Shown: one piece after another, positions 1 through 9,825 of the stretch
Layout: each line of letters begins with the position of its first letter
Position numbering within the stretch: the first letter of the stretch is position 1
Source of the DNA: Tausonia pullulans
Taxonomy: Eukaryota > Basidiomycota > Tremellomycetes > Cystofilobasidiales > Mrakiaceae
Length of the DNA stretch: 64,000 nucleotides
NCBI GenBank assembly: GCA_951802195.1
Contig: OX637630.1
Span: forward strand, 310,001-374,000
Direction of reading: 5' to 3'
Notes under the pieces: model-generated
Seen by the model: only the letters and a program-made list of their open reading frames with translations
Told to the model about the DNA's origin: nothing
Databases searched by the model: none
Program-made: the position numbers and the translations under genes

Positions 1-222
1 GATGGGAGACATCGCCGAATCGGGACGAGGGCGTCAGCGTTGGATCTTTGTCCCTCTCCCTTTGCATGCATGGAAGAACGTACATATCTGGTCCTTGGTG
101 ACGCCCTGCTTGAGGAGATCAAGGAGTTCCGAGTCATGCATCGCCCGGGGAAGGAGCGACGATGGGTAGCGGGCCGTCGGCGAGGGACCGGTCGGGGGGG
201 TGATGTTGGATGAAGAGGACAT
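1..222 (-). CDS. 5' end of an unidentified gene, running off the left edge
   Basis: On the minus strand an ATG at 222 opens a Ser/Pro-rich leader followed by a more ordered stretch, MHDSELLDLLKQGVTKDQ. The frame then meets a good splice donor (GTACGT) near position 85, so the rest of the first intron and the remaining exons lie beyond the window edge. The in-frame extension upstream of 222 begins only with GTG and is not a credible eukaryotic start. The family is not recognised from about 45 residues. Confidence 0.4.
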
Positions 223-655
223 AGGAAGCGGGGCTGCTTGCTTCACAGAAGTATCGCGAGGTCTAATGAGAGTGTAGAGATGGGTTGGCTGACTGGCAGC
301 TGGCTGGGAACGAGGACGGGAGGTGGAGAGGGGAAGTGGGAAGATGTCGCCGAGTGAAGATGTTGAGGGAGAGCAGACGGCAAGCGTCGAGGAGAGTAGG
401 AAGGGGAGAGCGTCTAGCGCTGAGCTTGGATGGAGAGGCGGGGTGGAGGGGTGGCCGTAGGAGATAAGGAAGACCTGCTTCCTGGGTGTCCAGATGGGAG
501 GAGGAGGAGGGGAGGGGGAGGGCGGGGGAGGTCTGTGTTAAATGTCAATGATGGTCAGAGGGAAGAAGAGGGAAGTGGGATGAAAGGGAGAAGGAGGCGG
601 GGAAAGGAAGCAAAAGGGAGCGAGCCAGATTGCCCGCGTCAACATTAAAAAAACC
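223..655. other. intergenic, purine-rich, no gene seen
   Basis: G/A-rich sequence (many GGGAGG and GAGGAGG runs on the plus strand) upstream of the partial minus-strand gene. The open frames here begin with TTG or GTG and have low-complexity Arg/Gly translations, so no gene is called. It may hold the promoter and 5' UTR of the left-edge gene. Confidence 0.5.
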
Positions 656-775
656 TTAAAGTACGAGTGACGCGCTCTACCACTGAGCTATCAGGGCAGG
701 AGCCCCAAACCAGGTTTGAACTGGTGACCTCATCATACAACTCGAATTTTCGCCACTGGACTATTTCAAATTCAG
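656..775 (-). repeat. tandem tRNA-like fragments (tRNA-derived, SINE-like)
   Basis: Read on the minus strand, 697-760 carries an A-box-like element (TAGTCCAGTGG), a T-arm with a perfect 5-bp stem around TTCAAAC, and a 3' acceptor half TTGGGGC, but the matching 5' acceptor strand and a clean anticodon stem are missing. Directly after it, 662-697 reads as the 5' half of a second tRNA, resembling tRNA-Thr(CGU): GCCCTGA acceptor, TAGCTCAGTGGTAGAGC D-arm and a TCGTA anticodon loop. It then breaks into a T-run (plus-strand A-run 647-653) with no 3' half. Neither looks like a working tRNA gene. A relic tRNA pair or a SINE head are both possible. Confidence 0.5.
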
Positions 776-841
776 CAGTTGTTTTTTGTCAAGTTTTTGT
801 ATCAGCCTCATCACAACTTCGTTAGTGCTTCCTCACTTTCC

Positions 842-1220
842 TCAACCACCATCCCGGTGGTTCGACCAACCCCCCCCCCCCCTTCTCACGGCGCCCATCA
901 CGCCGTCCGGCCAACCATCCCCAGTGGTTCGACCAACCCCCTTCCGGCCAACCACCATCCCGGTGGTTCGACCAACCCCCCCCCCCTCTCACGGCGCCCA
1001 TCACGCCGTCCGGCCAACCATCCCCAGTGGTTCGACCAACCCCCTTCCGGCCAACCACCATCCCGGTGGTTCGACCAACCCCCCCCCCCCTCTCACGGCG
1101 CCCATCACGCCGTCCGGCCAACCATCCCCAGTGGTTCGACCAACCCCCCCCCCCCCTCTCACGGCGCCCATCACGCCGTCCGGCCAACCATCCCCAGTGG
1201 TTCGGCCAACCCTCTTCCCA
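842..1220. repeat. C-rich composite minisatellite
   Basis: Two kinds of unit alternate. One contains cggcgcccatcacgccgtcc followed by CATCCCCAGTGGTTCGACC and is present four times. The other is a shorter unit with CCACCATCCCGGTGGTTCG. Each ends in a run of 5 to 13 C. All six frames translate to Pro/Thr/Arg-rich low complexity, which explains the overlapping open frames here; no gene is called. Confidence 0.85.
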
Positions 1221-1258
1221 CGGCGCCTCGCCCGACGATCTCGCGCTCGGTCATGTCC

Positions 1259-1352
1259 GCTCTCCCTCTATCTAGCTACAACTCGCTATCTCTCATAGGG
1301 TTACCTCGTTCTCCACGTATAACTCATGACTTAAATACAAAAAAAAAAAAAA
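1259..1352 (+). repeat. retroposon-like 3' tail, copy 1, ending in A14
   Basis: The sequence from ctagctacaactcg through TCTCATAGGGTTA to CTCATGACTTAAATA is followed by 14 A (1339-1352). A diverged copy lies at about 1889-1966. Two related tails, one with poly(A), next to a reverse transcriptase relic suggest 3' ends of non-LTR retrotransposons or of SINEs they mobilise. The family is not identified. Confidence 0.5.
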
Positions 1353-1888
1353 TCAGACCTCGCCGGATCCGTCTTACTTCGACGAGCCGTGTCCCGTCGT
1401 GCGCGCTATCTGGTCGGCTGCGGCAGCGCGTGCCTCTCCTTCACTCCCCTCCCATCCTCCCTCCCTCCAGGCGCTCGTCTGCCCAACACCGTCTCCGCCG
1501 AGGGCAGTCTTCCTCTTCCACTGCATCTTTGTAGCCCGGACATGGCGTTTCGTCCGGAGGCGGAGGTACAGCAAGATCGCTGCCCTCGACCCTGCCACGG
1601 ACGAGGAAATCCGCAAGATCGCGTCTACGATCCGGCAGACGCACTGGCAGTCGAGTACGAGGTGGATGGCTGGCAGTGGCCAGATGGCTGGTACTGCTGT
1701 CGGTGCCGCCATCGATCCTGGGTGAAAAGCAGGTCAGGGGTGGGGAAGTATGGTTAGACCATAGACCATAGCCACCGCTCGACAGACATTGCTGGTCATC
1801 TTAGTATCTTACCTTTTCTAATGGACCTTTGTCCATAACTCATCTTTTGCTTTCCTTCCACCCCTACTTTCACTTTCGCTATCCCCGC
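1353..1888. other. segment between the two tails, no assigned gene
   Basis: Open frames exist on both strands. One plus frame around 1565-1690 gives an ordered-looking stretch (KIAALDPATDEEIRKIAST) without a good start or recognised domain. It may be a piece of a retroposon or of a dead gene. No call is made. Confidence 0.3.
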
Positions 1889-1966
1889 ATCTAGCTACGA
1901 ATCACCATCTCTCATAGGGTTATATCGCTCTCTACGTACAACTCATGACTTAAATATATATAAAAC
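1889..1966 (+). repeat. retroposon-like 3' tail, copy 2
   Basis: A diverged copy of the 1259-1338 tail: same order of CTAGCTACGA, TCTCATAGGGTTA, CTCTACGTACAACTCATG and ACTTAAATA, ending in TATATATAAAA in place of poly(A). Differences at roughly one position in six by eye suggest independent or old insertions. Confidence 0.5.
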
Positions 1967-1999
1967 TTACTCTCTGTTCTCCTCCCCCCAACCACAACC

Positions 2000-3160
2000 C
2001 CGTCGAGTTCCGCTTCATCATCCCAGGCGCAACCGAACACGGGCCTGGCTTATGCAAAGTCGAACCCTGCCTCCTCGAGCTCAGCGGCTTCGTTTATCTT
2101 CCTCAGTCTTATCCCCAACTGGTATCATGATTCGCTCAAGGTCTCGACGACCCCGTCCAGGCCCAGGACAAGACCAAGCCCCGCATTGCTCGATTGACTT
2201 TCGACCTCTACAGGCTTGTAGCCTACTTCGACAGATCGATGCGAGGAGATCACACCGGCATTTGCTCGACGGCCATGCTGTATACGTCCATCTCGACCCG
2301 GCCAACACTAGCGGCTATGCCGTTCGACAACAACTCAAGATCGTTCGACCTAGCACCGTCGACGCCCTCCACCCCATCGACGACCCAGAGGCCGAAGCGG
2401 TCCGCGACAACCTCGCCATTACCCACTTCCTTTTCACCACTCTCTATAAGACTAAACCGACACCAGCCGACCAATACGACAAGGTCCCTCGACTACGTCA
2501 CCAGAAAATTTGACCTCTCCCAGAGTCGGGACCTCGAGCGTACTTTCGACCTCGCCGAGCTCAGATCGAACCGCAACAAAACTCCCGGAAGTGTCGAGAT
2601 CCCGGTCGAGCTCTACCAGGCGACCTGGAGTGTGACGGGTCCGATCCTCCTCGATCGACTTGCTGAATCACGTCCCAGAGACAGGTTGTCGCTCCGTTTC
2701 CCAGCGCAAGGGGCACACCACCTCATATTTAAGAAGACAAGAGTCCGGGACATTATTACCAACTACTGCCTCAAATCCCTGCTCAGCGTAGACGCCCCGC
2801 ATATCCTCCCTCAGCATCACAGGTGTCTGCTATCTGCCGTCAGCTCGGTCGTCGAAGTCAACCAGACGGACTTCCTTCCGGGCCGCAACTCTGGCTGCAA
2901 CATTTTCGCCCTCCAGCTTGTCCACGACAACGAGAATCTCATATCCGACATCCTCGTCCCGGTGGATTTCGAGAAGGCATACGGCATGACCTCCTATGAC
3001 TCCGTCCAGCTGTGCTTCGAGCGATTTGGTTATGGCCCCGCTTTACCGCCTTGATCCGCTTGACTATGACTCCAGAGATTCTAGTCCAACATAGCACACA
3101 CCCTCGTCGCCAGCCACGCATGCGGGGAGGAATGGTGGTGCTTAGCTGGCTCGTTTGCTC
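2000..3160 (+). mobile_element. decayed LINE (non-LTR retrotransposon), reverse transcriptase fragment
   Basis: The plus-strand frame ending at 3054 contains the start of a LINE reverse transcriptase: a fingers-like NRNKTPGSVEIPVELYQATW, a helix region LISDILVPV, an NQTDFLPGRNSG segment before the palm, and the catalytic motif-A block VDFEKAYG with FERFGYGP. An upstream frame (to 2513) gives the linker FLFTTLYKTKPTPADQYDKV in a different frame, so at least one frameshift separates them. After 3054 another frame continues with VQHSTHPRRQPRM, resembling a worn motif B. The YxDD motif, 3' domain and most of the 5' half are not seen. The element is a dead 5'- and 3'-incomplete copy. Confidence 0.75.
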
Positions 3161-3483
3161 CATTTAGACGAGTCCTGTGCTCCCCCTTCTCCTTCCCCCG
3201 CCCCTAGAGCCGAGGCGATGATCTCGAGCGGTCGTTCGCCCTCTGCGTCTATATGGTCGAGAGGGGCTAAGGGCGTGAGCGTCCAGGAGGAGGAGGAGGC
3301 GCAGGAGAGAGGCGCTGGCTTGATGATCGTCGCTCAAAGGAATGGCTCGAAAGAGTCAAAGATGAGATGAGGGATGGACTAGACAAGAAAACGATGGATG
3401 GATACTTCTCCCCGATATTGAGCCGTTACCATCAGAATCGGTTGTAAAATCATCCACTCCCCTCCGGCCCCGCCCGAATCTCA
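3161..3483. other. no gene seen; probably 3' flank of the DUF4112 gene
   Basis: The stretch between the LINE relic and the stop codon of the minus-strand DUF4112 gene. It is purine-rich and has only short frames. The part near 3400-3483 is likely the 3' UTR of the minus-strand gene. Confidence 0.4.
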
Positions 3484-4623
3484 TCAGTCGAGATCGAGCC
3501 CGTCTGCCGCGCCGCCTGCATCCGTCTCGACAGCACCCTCCCAACTCTCCATCCGTCTCGTGCGACTGCCTTTCTCAAACCTGCCCCGACCGACGCCCTC
3601 GCGGGCCTTGCGAGCAAAGAAGCCGGGTTTTTGCGGGCGCGGAAGGAAATCGTTTCCGAGCGGGCACAGGAGGATGTTGTAGGTTCGGTCGACGAGGAGA
3701 TGGTCCTAAGGAGACGGGATGATGTGTTAGCAGAGGAGGGCGGGTGGTTCAACTTCATCACAGTTCACTTCGAGAAGACGGAGATTCCGGATGTTGGCCT
3801 TGAACAGGTTGTCCTGGGGGATAGAGCAGAGGGTCATTTAGTCATTGCCCTGGCCTGCCCAGAGGTCAGGGCGAGCTCCTTACGAGGACGTCTCCGAGCT
3901 GCGACAACAGCAAAGGTAAGGTGTCAGTACCGGTTGAGCGGCAGCAACAGAGAGAATACACACAAGCGGCACGATACCCAGCACAAAGTCAAGGATGGTG
4001 TTCAGGAGCATCCAGCCGAGCAGAACCATCGGGCAGCCGAAGAGGAAGGCGAGCCAGATGCCGTAGAGGCCGAGTGCGGCACCGATCGCGTCGCCGTATA
4101 AGGGGACAAGGGAGACAACATCGTCCAGTCCAGCCTGGTTGAAGGAAAAAGAGAGATGATGAGCTGTGAGGAGCGGTGCCAGCCAAAAGGTGTCACGGTG
4201 ACACCTTGAAGGGGAGCCCGAGGTCGGTCAGGAGCGGAGACGCGTCGAGCAGGAACGAGATGGACCGAAAGTGATTGTATAGTCTGACGAAGATTAATCA
4301 AGGGTGTTAGAGAAGGCTACCATCTGGTATGTGCCAAGTTTTCCGAGCAGACGCGTGCTGGCTCGATGCGCATTCGAAGGAGGGACGTGACTGACTGCTG
4401 GGCCTCATCGTCGTTCTTGGGTCGCCGCCAGATGCGAGTCCGGTAGGTAGGCCGGAAGGGCCCAAACGTGCGGTTAATGTTGGATCTGAGTGTCGTGCGG
4501 GTACTGTTCAGCCGGGTGGGGGCTTCTCAGAGGGGCGAGATCGAGGACGACTCACTGGGAAGTCGGCTTCTGGGTTGAAGCGGGGGCGTAGAGCCTGTAA
4601 AGTTTCCAGAGCTGCCCGATCAT
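3484..4623 (-). CDS. DUF4112 domain membrane protein
   Basis: Joining seven exons on the minus strand gives about 229 residues. The DUF4112 signature is clear: FRSISFLLDASPLL, then SLVPLYGDAIGAALGLYGIW, a second hydrophobic helix with CPMVLLGWMLLN, ILDFVLGIVPLLGDVL, and DNLFKANIRNLRLLE before a basic, disordered C-terminus. Two hydrophobic segments fit the family's small integral membrane proteins. The molecular function is not known. The start ATG at 4623 is followed after 22 codons by a GTGAGT donor. One exon (LGDVL) is only 15 nt. The gene is divergent from the NAD kinase gene. Confidence 0.8.
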
Positions 4624-5252
4624 TAAGGGATGATCTCAGTAAGCGAGGAAGGTGTTGTGGATGGGAGTTGCGTGTTGAGAGCAATTAGAGCACGACGCGC
4701 CTCTGACGATCTCGAACATCCTCATCTTCCGAGAGACGAGGCAACTACGGCGACGTCATTCGAGGTCTTCATCCTCGCGCCCTGCTCGACATGCCATCCA
4801 GATAGCATTTACACACCAAGCTGTGTTCGCACGGATGTACAGGTCAGGCATGCCTGTGCTCTGTTGTAGAGGAAATCACCGAAAGTCACGTGCGATGCAA
4901 AATGTGCGCTCTTAGCTCGTCCGAAAGGCTGCGGATAAGGAGTCCTGATCAACTCGCAACAGCAGCTTGCATGCACACGTGGCGACCACAATAGGAGCGA
5001 ACCCTGCTACCTCCCTGACTGGCTGTCGTCCCACTTCCCTGCCTCCTGCCTCCTCAGCAATTATCACGGTTCGTTTCACGTTGGGACCAAATCGATGCCG
5101 ACAGGGTCTCCGCACTAGTTTCGTCCCTGACTCCGGAGCAAGGGCGACGATTACAACCGAACGCGTACTATTTCGCTCCCAAGAAAGAGAGAGGATACCG
5201 CCCAAGCCTCCATCTCTCCTTCTCCCTCTCGTCCTTCTCATAGGTCCTAAGC
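4624..5252. promoter_or_regulatory. divergent intergenic region between DUF4112 and NAD kinase genes
   Basis: About 630 bp lie between two outward-facing starts and must hold both promoters. Pyrimidine-rich stretches (TCTCCTTCTCCCTCTCGTCC) sit just before the NAD kinase ATG. No TATA box or specific site is convincing. The open frames within are short and unlike any family. Confidence 0.4.
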
Positions 5253-8200
5253 ATGCCCGAGAAGTTGATCTCTCCCTCGCCGCGTCTGTCCGTGACGAGC
5301 CCGTCGTTGCCAGATGCTTGGTCACCCGTCTCGCCTGGAATCATGCTCTACACACCTCTCAGCACGCCCTCAGTCGCCGCCTCCCAGCACGCAGGGCCCG
5401 AGGCCCTTCCTCCGAACGACATGCATCATGATAACAAGGATAATGGAGGAAAGATGCCCGTTCCCGTCGTTGCGGACGATAGGCCCGACAGCTGCGGGGC
5501 CGAAACCTCGTCGCTGTCCTCCTCTTCTTCCTCGACGCCCTCACTTCCTCTTCATCATCCTCCACCTCCACTCCCATCGCCGGCCGGCCTCCACTTCCCG
5601 AGCCCCCTCGCTTACGCCGCCGCCGCTGCATCCATCCCTGCTTCTACCTCTAGTCGCTCGGCTCCCAAGCGAACCCCATTCGCGCTCTCGCTCGACCACG
5701 GCCCCTCGGCGTCACCCTCACACCTCGTTCTCGACCAGAGCAGTCTGACCGGCAGCGACTTGACTGGCTTCTCCTCCCCGATGGACGGCAGCAGAAGCAG
5801 TCCTGACCCGCCGGGGCACAGCCCGGCCTCTCCCTCCTCCTCTACCGCCAACATCCCGCGCAGGACGTCCGTTGAGGCGACGTCGACGACAAGTCAGCAG
5901 CAACAGCGGACGTCAGCTGCCCTCCCAATCCCCGTCGCCTCCTCGCCCTCAGCATCGTCGGCGTCGACGACCAACCGCCATCGGGTCCCAAACCCATCCT
6001 CCCCCCTCAGCCGTTCGATTCTCCACGATGACTCCGAGGACGACAACGCAACGCTGTGCCCTGAGACAGCGAGCACCCAGGCGGTCTCCTCTGCTTCCCG
6101 GCGCACGCCGTCGACGCACGCCGGCTCGCCTCGACCGAAGTCGCTTCCCCCGTTTCCGTCGTCATCTCGAGGCTCAGGCTCAGTAGCGTCAGCTGGGCAT
6201 TCCGGACCGCTCAAGAGCCCTTGCTTCGTGCACGACTACCTCGCTCACTCGCCGTTTATGCCGGACTTCAGCGGGAGTGTTAGCGGCACCAGCGCCAGCG
6301 GCTCGAATGATCACCATCAACGGGCCGGCCCAGCCGGAGCAGGAGGATCTCACGTTTCGCCTTCGTCATCCCTAACCTCGACCACCACGTCCACCTCCTC
6401 GCACATGGGCGCAAGCCCGATCTCGCCTTCGTCATCCTTGACTGGAGCGAGCAGCGTCGCGGCCTCGACCATGGGCCTCCATTCGTCTTCGTCATCCGCT
6501 TCTGGCGCGTACGAAGCCAAGGCGTCGTCCTCTTCCGACCGGCCGTCCGCCTCGCAGCTTCATCCCTCCAGCCACCTTGCCCACAGTGGCAACAACACAC
6601 ACGACCTGGCCCCGCACCGGACCAAGAGCCAACTCCGGCTTGAAGGGTACGAGGAGGCCGAGGACGGCGTCCTCGTCGAGCCTCCGACGGCCGACGGCGA
6701 GGATGGTGCTCACGAGCGGGCTGAAGATGAGAGCCTGACGCGCCAGCTCGCCGAGACGGCTGTCGGAGTACGGGAGATGGCCAAGGCTCTCGGTAGGCTC
6801 CGTTCCCATTGGACTTTACGTGGAGAAGCTTGTTGGCTGAAGTCTTTGTCCGCCTCCAGGCCGCACTACCGTCCGTTCGCGCATCCAGAACGTCCTCATA
6901 GTCACCAAGGCGCGTGATAACCGACTCATTAAGCTCACGCGGGAGCTCGCTATCTTTCTCATGAATAAGATTCGGAACGACTCGTCGCCGGTTGGCGTCT
7001 CGAGCGCTTCCAAGCGCGGCCTCACGGTGTGAGTAAACGGTCCTTGTCCTCAAGCTTGCAACCCATAGTCTGACCCTCGGTTCCTAACTTCCTCAGTTAC
7101 GTCGACGCTCAGCTTCGCAACTCGAAGCGCTTCGATGCTGCCGGTGAGTGCATATGGAATTGCACAACGGCCTCGGCCATGGGTTTGTATGACCTCCAGC
7201 TGACGCAGCGTTTTCAGGCATTGAGCGTGATTACCCGCAGTTTTTCGTGCCCTTTGAACGCCGCCGGTCTTCTTCCTCGGCGAGCGTCAACACCGAGAGC
7301 GGCTTTCTCTCTGGAGCAGCCACGCCTAACGGATTCTACAACGGGAACAGCAACGGGAGCACAGCCTCGCCCTCGGAGCTGGGCCAGCTCCGGTACTGGA
7401 CGAGCGACATTTGCTCTCGCTCCCCCCACCTCTTCGACTTTGTCGTCACCCTTGGCGGCGATGGCACCGTTCTCTTCACTTCGTGGCTCTTCCAAAAGAT
7501 TGTCCCTCCCGTCCTGCCCTTCGCGCTTGGGTCGCTCGGCTTCCTCACCAATTTTGACTTCGCCAATTTCTCCTCTGTCATGGACTCGGTCATCGACAAG
7601 GGCATCCGCGTCAACCTCCGCATGCGATTTACATGCACCGTCTATCGCGCAGTTGCGCCCGAGGACGACCAGGCGCGGAAGAAGAGCGTCAAGGCCGTCA
7701 AGAACGCCGAGGGCGAGATCCTCATGAGCCAGGTCGGCAAGAGTGGGTGGGAGGCGCTCGAGGGAGGTGTCATGGGTGTGCCGAACGCGGTTGGACCGGG
7801 CGAGAAGAAGAGGGATAAGGAGATCATGTGCTTCACGACGAGACCAGTGAGTGCTGTAATCTTCGCTGCTCTTGCACGTGGATCGTACTGACGAGCCGGT
7901 TCTCAGGTTGAACAATTTGAGGTGCTCAATGATCTCGTCGTTGACCGTGGGCCCAGCCCTTACGTCTCCCTCCTCGAGCTCTTCGGCGACGAGCATCACA
8001 TGACGACCGTCCAAGCCGATGGTCTGACCGTCTCGACCCCGACGGGATCGACAGCCTACTCGGTGGGTGATTTCTTAATCTTTCATCGAGTGCATGTCTA
8101 CTGCACGTCAAACTTACAACCAATCCTCCTCGCACGCAGCTCTCCGCCGGCGGCTCCCTCGTCCACCCGGAGATCCCTGCCCTCCTTATCACGCCCATCT

Positions 8201-9614
8201 GCCCGCACACGCTTTCTTTCCGACCGATGCTCCTCCCGGACTCGATGGAGCTTCGAATCTGCGTCCCTTACAACTCACGGTCGACCGCTTGGGCGTCTTT
8301 TGATGGCCGAGGTCGCGTCGAGCTCAAGCAAGGCGACCACATCAAGGTCACCGCGTCCAAATACCCATTCCCGACCGTCTGCGCTGACAAGCAGAGTACG
8401 GACTGGTTCCACGCGATCCAGAGGACGCTGAGGTGGAATGAGCGGGAGAAGCAGAAGAGCTTTGTCGTCATTGAAGAGCCGAGGGCGCCCAAGCCGCTGC
8501 AGCCGCCGAGGCCGCTGAGGGCATCGATGGCGTCGGCGCCGAAGCTCTCGCTGAACACGGGGGACGAGGCGGAGATCCTCGAGTCGCGGGAAGGATCGGA
8601 GCAGATGGCGGATGGGAGGGAGGGTGGCGGGTCTGCAATCACGGACGAGGACCAGGGCGAGCCAGAGAAGTTGAAAGAAGAGGAGGAGGAGGAGGAGGAA
8701 GAGGAAGACGAGAAGTTCGACATTGACGAGTACGTGGCGCTCTCAAGGCTTCCACCTTCATTCTTCCGCTGACCATGATCGACCTCTTACTTTCTTGCCC
8801 TCCCTCAGCAGTTCATCCGTTGCCGAACCCTCCGCACCCGTCTCTCCGCCCATGAGCGCCACGTCGTCCAACGGCGAGTCGAGCATCAACCATCACCGAG
8901 GCCCGGCCGGCCGGCCGTTTGATCCATCCCTCCACTTCACCTCTGCAGCGCCAGCCGCTACCTTTCTTCCTCTGCCAGCATCCGGCGTCGCCTCGCCGGA
9001 TCGCTTCGCGCCCGGCCCGGGCCGCCCGCACCCGCCCAAACTCAGCCCTCGCCACCTCACCGAGGCGCTAAACAAGGCCGCCGAGGACAGCTCTGGGGCG
9101 AGCCTGCCAGCCTCGTCTTCCCACCACCATCTAGAAGAGAAGGGCCAGCGGGACGACATCAACTCCGGGCCTGGCGCTCTACGCGCAAGTGGCTCTCGCA
9201 TCCCAAGACAGGCCGAGCGTGACCTACCTCTTCCTCCGGGGTCAGATGCAGAGCTGCGGACGCCCAAGCCGCATCAGCGCATGCCTGTCCCACATCAGCA
9301 TTTGGTATCGCCCCATCGGATTGTTGCTGCTCATCACCACCAACTTCAGGGCCACAGCTCCGGTCCGAGGCGCACTGCCAGCTGGGGTCGAAGAGAGCGC
9401 CGGCAGCGGGAGGAAAGGGCGGCGGCAGAGCAACAGGAGAAGGACGACCAGGGGCCCAGTCGGGCGTTTGCCTGTGAGTTCCCTATCTTTGTCGTTCATA
9501 TGTACTGTTACTGACGCCTGCGCCTCTCCCTCCTTTGCATCGTCGATAACAGTCTTTGGGCAGGATGAATCCGACAGCGGGCTGAGCGAGGGCGAGTCGG
9601 ATGGCGGGTACTGA
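5253..9614 (+). CDS. UTR1: NAD+ kinase with long disordered N- and C-terminal extensions
   Basis: Phosphorylates NAD+ with ATP to NADP+. Eight exons (5253-6792, 6860-7028, 7097-7143, 7218-7846, 7907-8062, 8140-8729, 8809-9473, 9553-9614) keep one frame and give 1285 residues, more than twice the usual fungal length. The catalytic core lies roughly at residues 500-960: RIQNVLIVTKARD, the diagnostic LGGDGTVLF, FALGSLGFLTNF, ADGLTVSTPTGSTAYS and LSAGGSLVHPEIPALLITP. The first ~480 residues are Ser/Pro-rich. After the core come an acidic Glu run (about 8680-8720) and a further ~290 low-complexity residues. A GVT-to-core insert (NSNGSTASPSELGQ) sits before the GGDGT motif. It resembles the cytosolic Utr1/Yef1 type; no mitochondrial presequence is evident. 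The symbol is by family. Confidence 0.9.
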
Positions 9615-9825
9615 GCGACCGAGGGGTCCGCAACCCAATAGTATTTCCTTTTCATTCACGCTTTCCCCATCTGCAAGAGTTACGAGCGTGATCTACATGA
9701 GGTTGAGTTCATGCGTGCGCCTCGTTTGTCGCGTCTGGAGGTCAGAGGCGGAAAGGTCCATGCCGAAAGAGCTTCCCCCTTCTCTCTAAGCTCTCACTCT
9801 CTCTTCTCCCTCGACCACCACCAAC

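Noticed and set aside
656-775. Functional tRNA-Thr gene
   Set aside because: Only the 5' half is present before a T-run; no T-arm or 3' acceptor strand follows.
779-1534. Long Pro-rich open frame across the minisatellite
   Set aside because: Product of tandem repeats in all frames, with a non-ATG start.
1399-1725. Plus-strand frame with KIAALDPATDEEIRKIAST
   Set aside because: No ATG start, no domain, and it sits between two retroposon-like tails; could be chance or a fragment.
4630-4869. Small plus-strand frame in the DUF4112/NAD kinase promoter region
   Set aside because: Low coding character, no family, and lies upstream of both genes.
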